Shown here: positions 6,288 to 6,775 of the stretch, in pieces
How the letters are laid out: each line of letters opens with the position of its first letter
How positions within the stretch are numbered: the first letter of the stretch is position 1
Source: Synergistales bacterium
Lineage (GTDB): Bacteria; Synergistota; Synergistia; Synergistales; Aminobacteriaceae
DNA: 6,775 nucleotides
NCBI GenBank assembly: GCA_025997955.1
Contig: BNVH01000125.1
Coordinates: forward strand, 1-6,775
Direction of reading: 5' to 3'
The notes under the pieces: model-generated
Database searches by the model: none
Seen by the model: only the letters and a program-made list of their open reading frames with translations
What the model was told of the DNA's origin: nothing
Made by a program: the position numbers and the translations under genes

Positions 6288-6683
6288 TCAGTTTTGGATA
6301 ATTTTCACAAAAAATTTTCGGTTGTGCGGCGGGTCAAACTCGCAAAAATATACGCCCTGCCACGTTCCGAGAAGAAGTTTGCCGTTCTCAATAATGATTG
6401 TTGCGCTTGAACCCATCGCGCTCGCCTTCATATGAGCCGTGCTGTTGCCCTCGCTGTGGCGAAATTCGACGCTCTCGGGAAACGCCTTCGACAAACAGAG
6501 CAGTAAATCATGAACTACGTCGGGGTCAGCGTTCTCGTTTATCGTTATTCCGGCTGTAGTGTGCGGGCAGTACACTACAGCGACGCCGTCGGTCACGCCG
6601 CTTTTAGTCACAAGCTCACGCACTTGCGGCGTAATATCCACAAAGCTCTCTTTAGGCGTCGTCAGTTTTTTTTCAAAAAGCAT
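6288..6683 (-). CDS. YjbQ/UPF0047 family protein
   Basis: This 131-residue cytosolic protein is full length for the YjbQ (UPF0047) family. The signatures are all present: VYCPHTTAGITINENADPDV (37-56) with its His and Asn residues, HSEGNSTAHMKASAMG (76-91), and LGTWQGVYFCEFDPP (105-119). Family members form small homotrimers with metal-binding histidines; some have weak thiamine-phosphate synthase activity, which is why databases often use that name, but the true cellular role is unsettled. The ATG at 6683 follows GGGGGAG (6695-6689) at 5 nt, a strong site. It is the first gene of a leftward pair with the DUF1850 gene, and nothing obvious connects the two functionally. Its upstream region is 47 bp of AT-rich sequence and then the right boundary repeat. 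Confidence 0.9.
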   Translation of the reverse strand: MLFEKKLTTPKESFVDITPQVRELVTKSGVTDGVAVVYCPHTTAGITINENADPDVVHDLLLCLSKAFPESVEFRHSEGNSTAHMKASAMGSSATIIIENGKLLLGTWQGVYFCEFDPPHNRKFFVKIIQN

Positions 6684-6730
6684 ATAAACTCCCCCTAATT
6701 TAAATTTACTTACTTAAAATTTATCATTAA

Positions 6731-6775
6731 CCGATCCTTTTAGCGTACTAATCCATACCAACAACTTATGAATCT
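6731..6775 (-). repeat. Right copy of the inverted boundary repeat
   Basis: This is the inverted partner of positions 1-45, with 42 of 45 positions matching. It ends exactly at the window edge, so the repeat may well continue beyond it. It contains a small imperfect palindrome (TTAG, four bases, CTAA). It lies upstream of the yjbQ-like gene; on the minus strand TTGTTG (6764-6759) and TAAAAG (6742-6737) are 16 bp apart, a weak promoter-like pair that could drive that gene but is not convincing. The bases from 6696 to 6730, between the gene's ribosome site and the repeat, are very AT-rich and include the palindrome AATTTAAATT (6697-6706). Confidence 0.85.

Noticed and set aside
6270..6302. TTGACA and GATAAT on the plus strand resembling a promoter.
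   Set aside because: The spacing is 21 bp, it points away from the flanking minus-strand genes, and no plus-strand gene follows.
6731..6775. Resemblance of GTACTAAT in the boundary repeat to the 3' end of 23S rRNA.
   Set aside because: The match is only about eight bases and surrounding sequence does not fit rRNA; no rRNA or tRNA gene is supported in the window.

Overview
This 6.8 kb window carries seven intact bacterial protein genes, closely packed and without RNA genes, CRISPR or a transposase. Base composition is near 50% G+C, isoleucine is very often ATA, ribosome binding sites are strong purine-rich AGGAGG/GGAG types, and gene content is amino-acid oriented. This fits an anaerobic amino-acid-using bacterium. 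Synergistota would be my tentative guess from general style, but the sequence contains no phylogenetic marker that settles it.

Layout. Positions 1-45 and 6731-6775 are near-identical copies of one repeat in inverted orientation, so the window is bounded by the same element on both sides. Next comes a leftward gene (80-952) for a two-cysteine DapF-fold amino-acid racemase/epimerase. A 125 bp AT-rich divergent promoter region separates it from the rightward pair proB-proA (1078-3144), the first two steps of proline synthesis from glutamate. Still rightward, after 101 bp, are two adjacent paralogous transporters of the glutamate:Na+ symporter (GltS/ESS) type (3246-4445 and 4493-5743). A perfect 13-bp GC-rich hairpin (5764-5793) sits at the convergent junction with a leftward pair: a YjbQ/UPF0047 family gene (6288-6683) followed by a DUF1850 gene (5789-6235).

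How the genes may work together. Glutamate is the likely link: GltS-type carriers import glutamate or related acids, ProB and ProA turn L-glutamate into glutamate semialdehyde (the precursor of pyrroline-5-carboxylate), and a racemase could supply or remove a D-amino acid. This link is inferred from neighbourhood only. No proC is present, and the two transporters differ from classical GltS and from each other at the motifs expected to line the substrate site, so their substrates may not be glutamate. DUF1850 proteins normally accompany TAXI-type TRAP transporters. None is seen here, so this copy sits beside a different sodium-coupled transporter type.

Most of the window is ordinary metabolism. 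The points most worth a second look are the inverted boundary repeats, the tandem divergent GltS pair, the CntK/DapF-like racemase, the DUF1850 gene without a TRAP partner, and two possible RNA structures in intergenic gaps (4453-4486 and 6252-6285).
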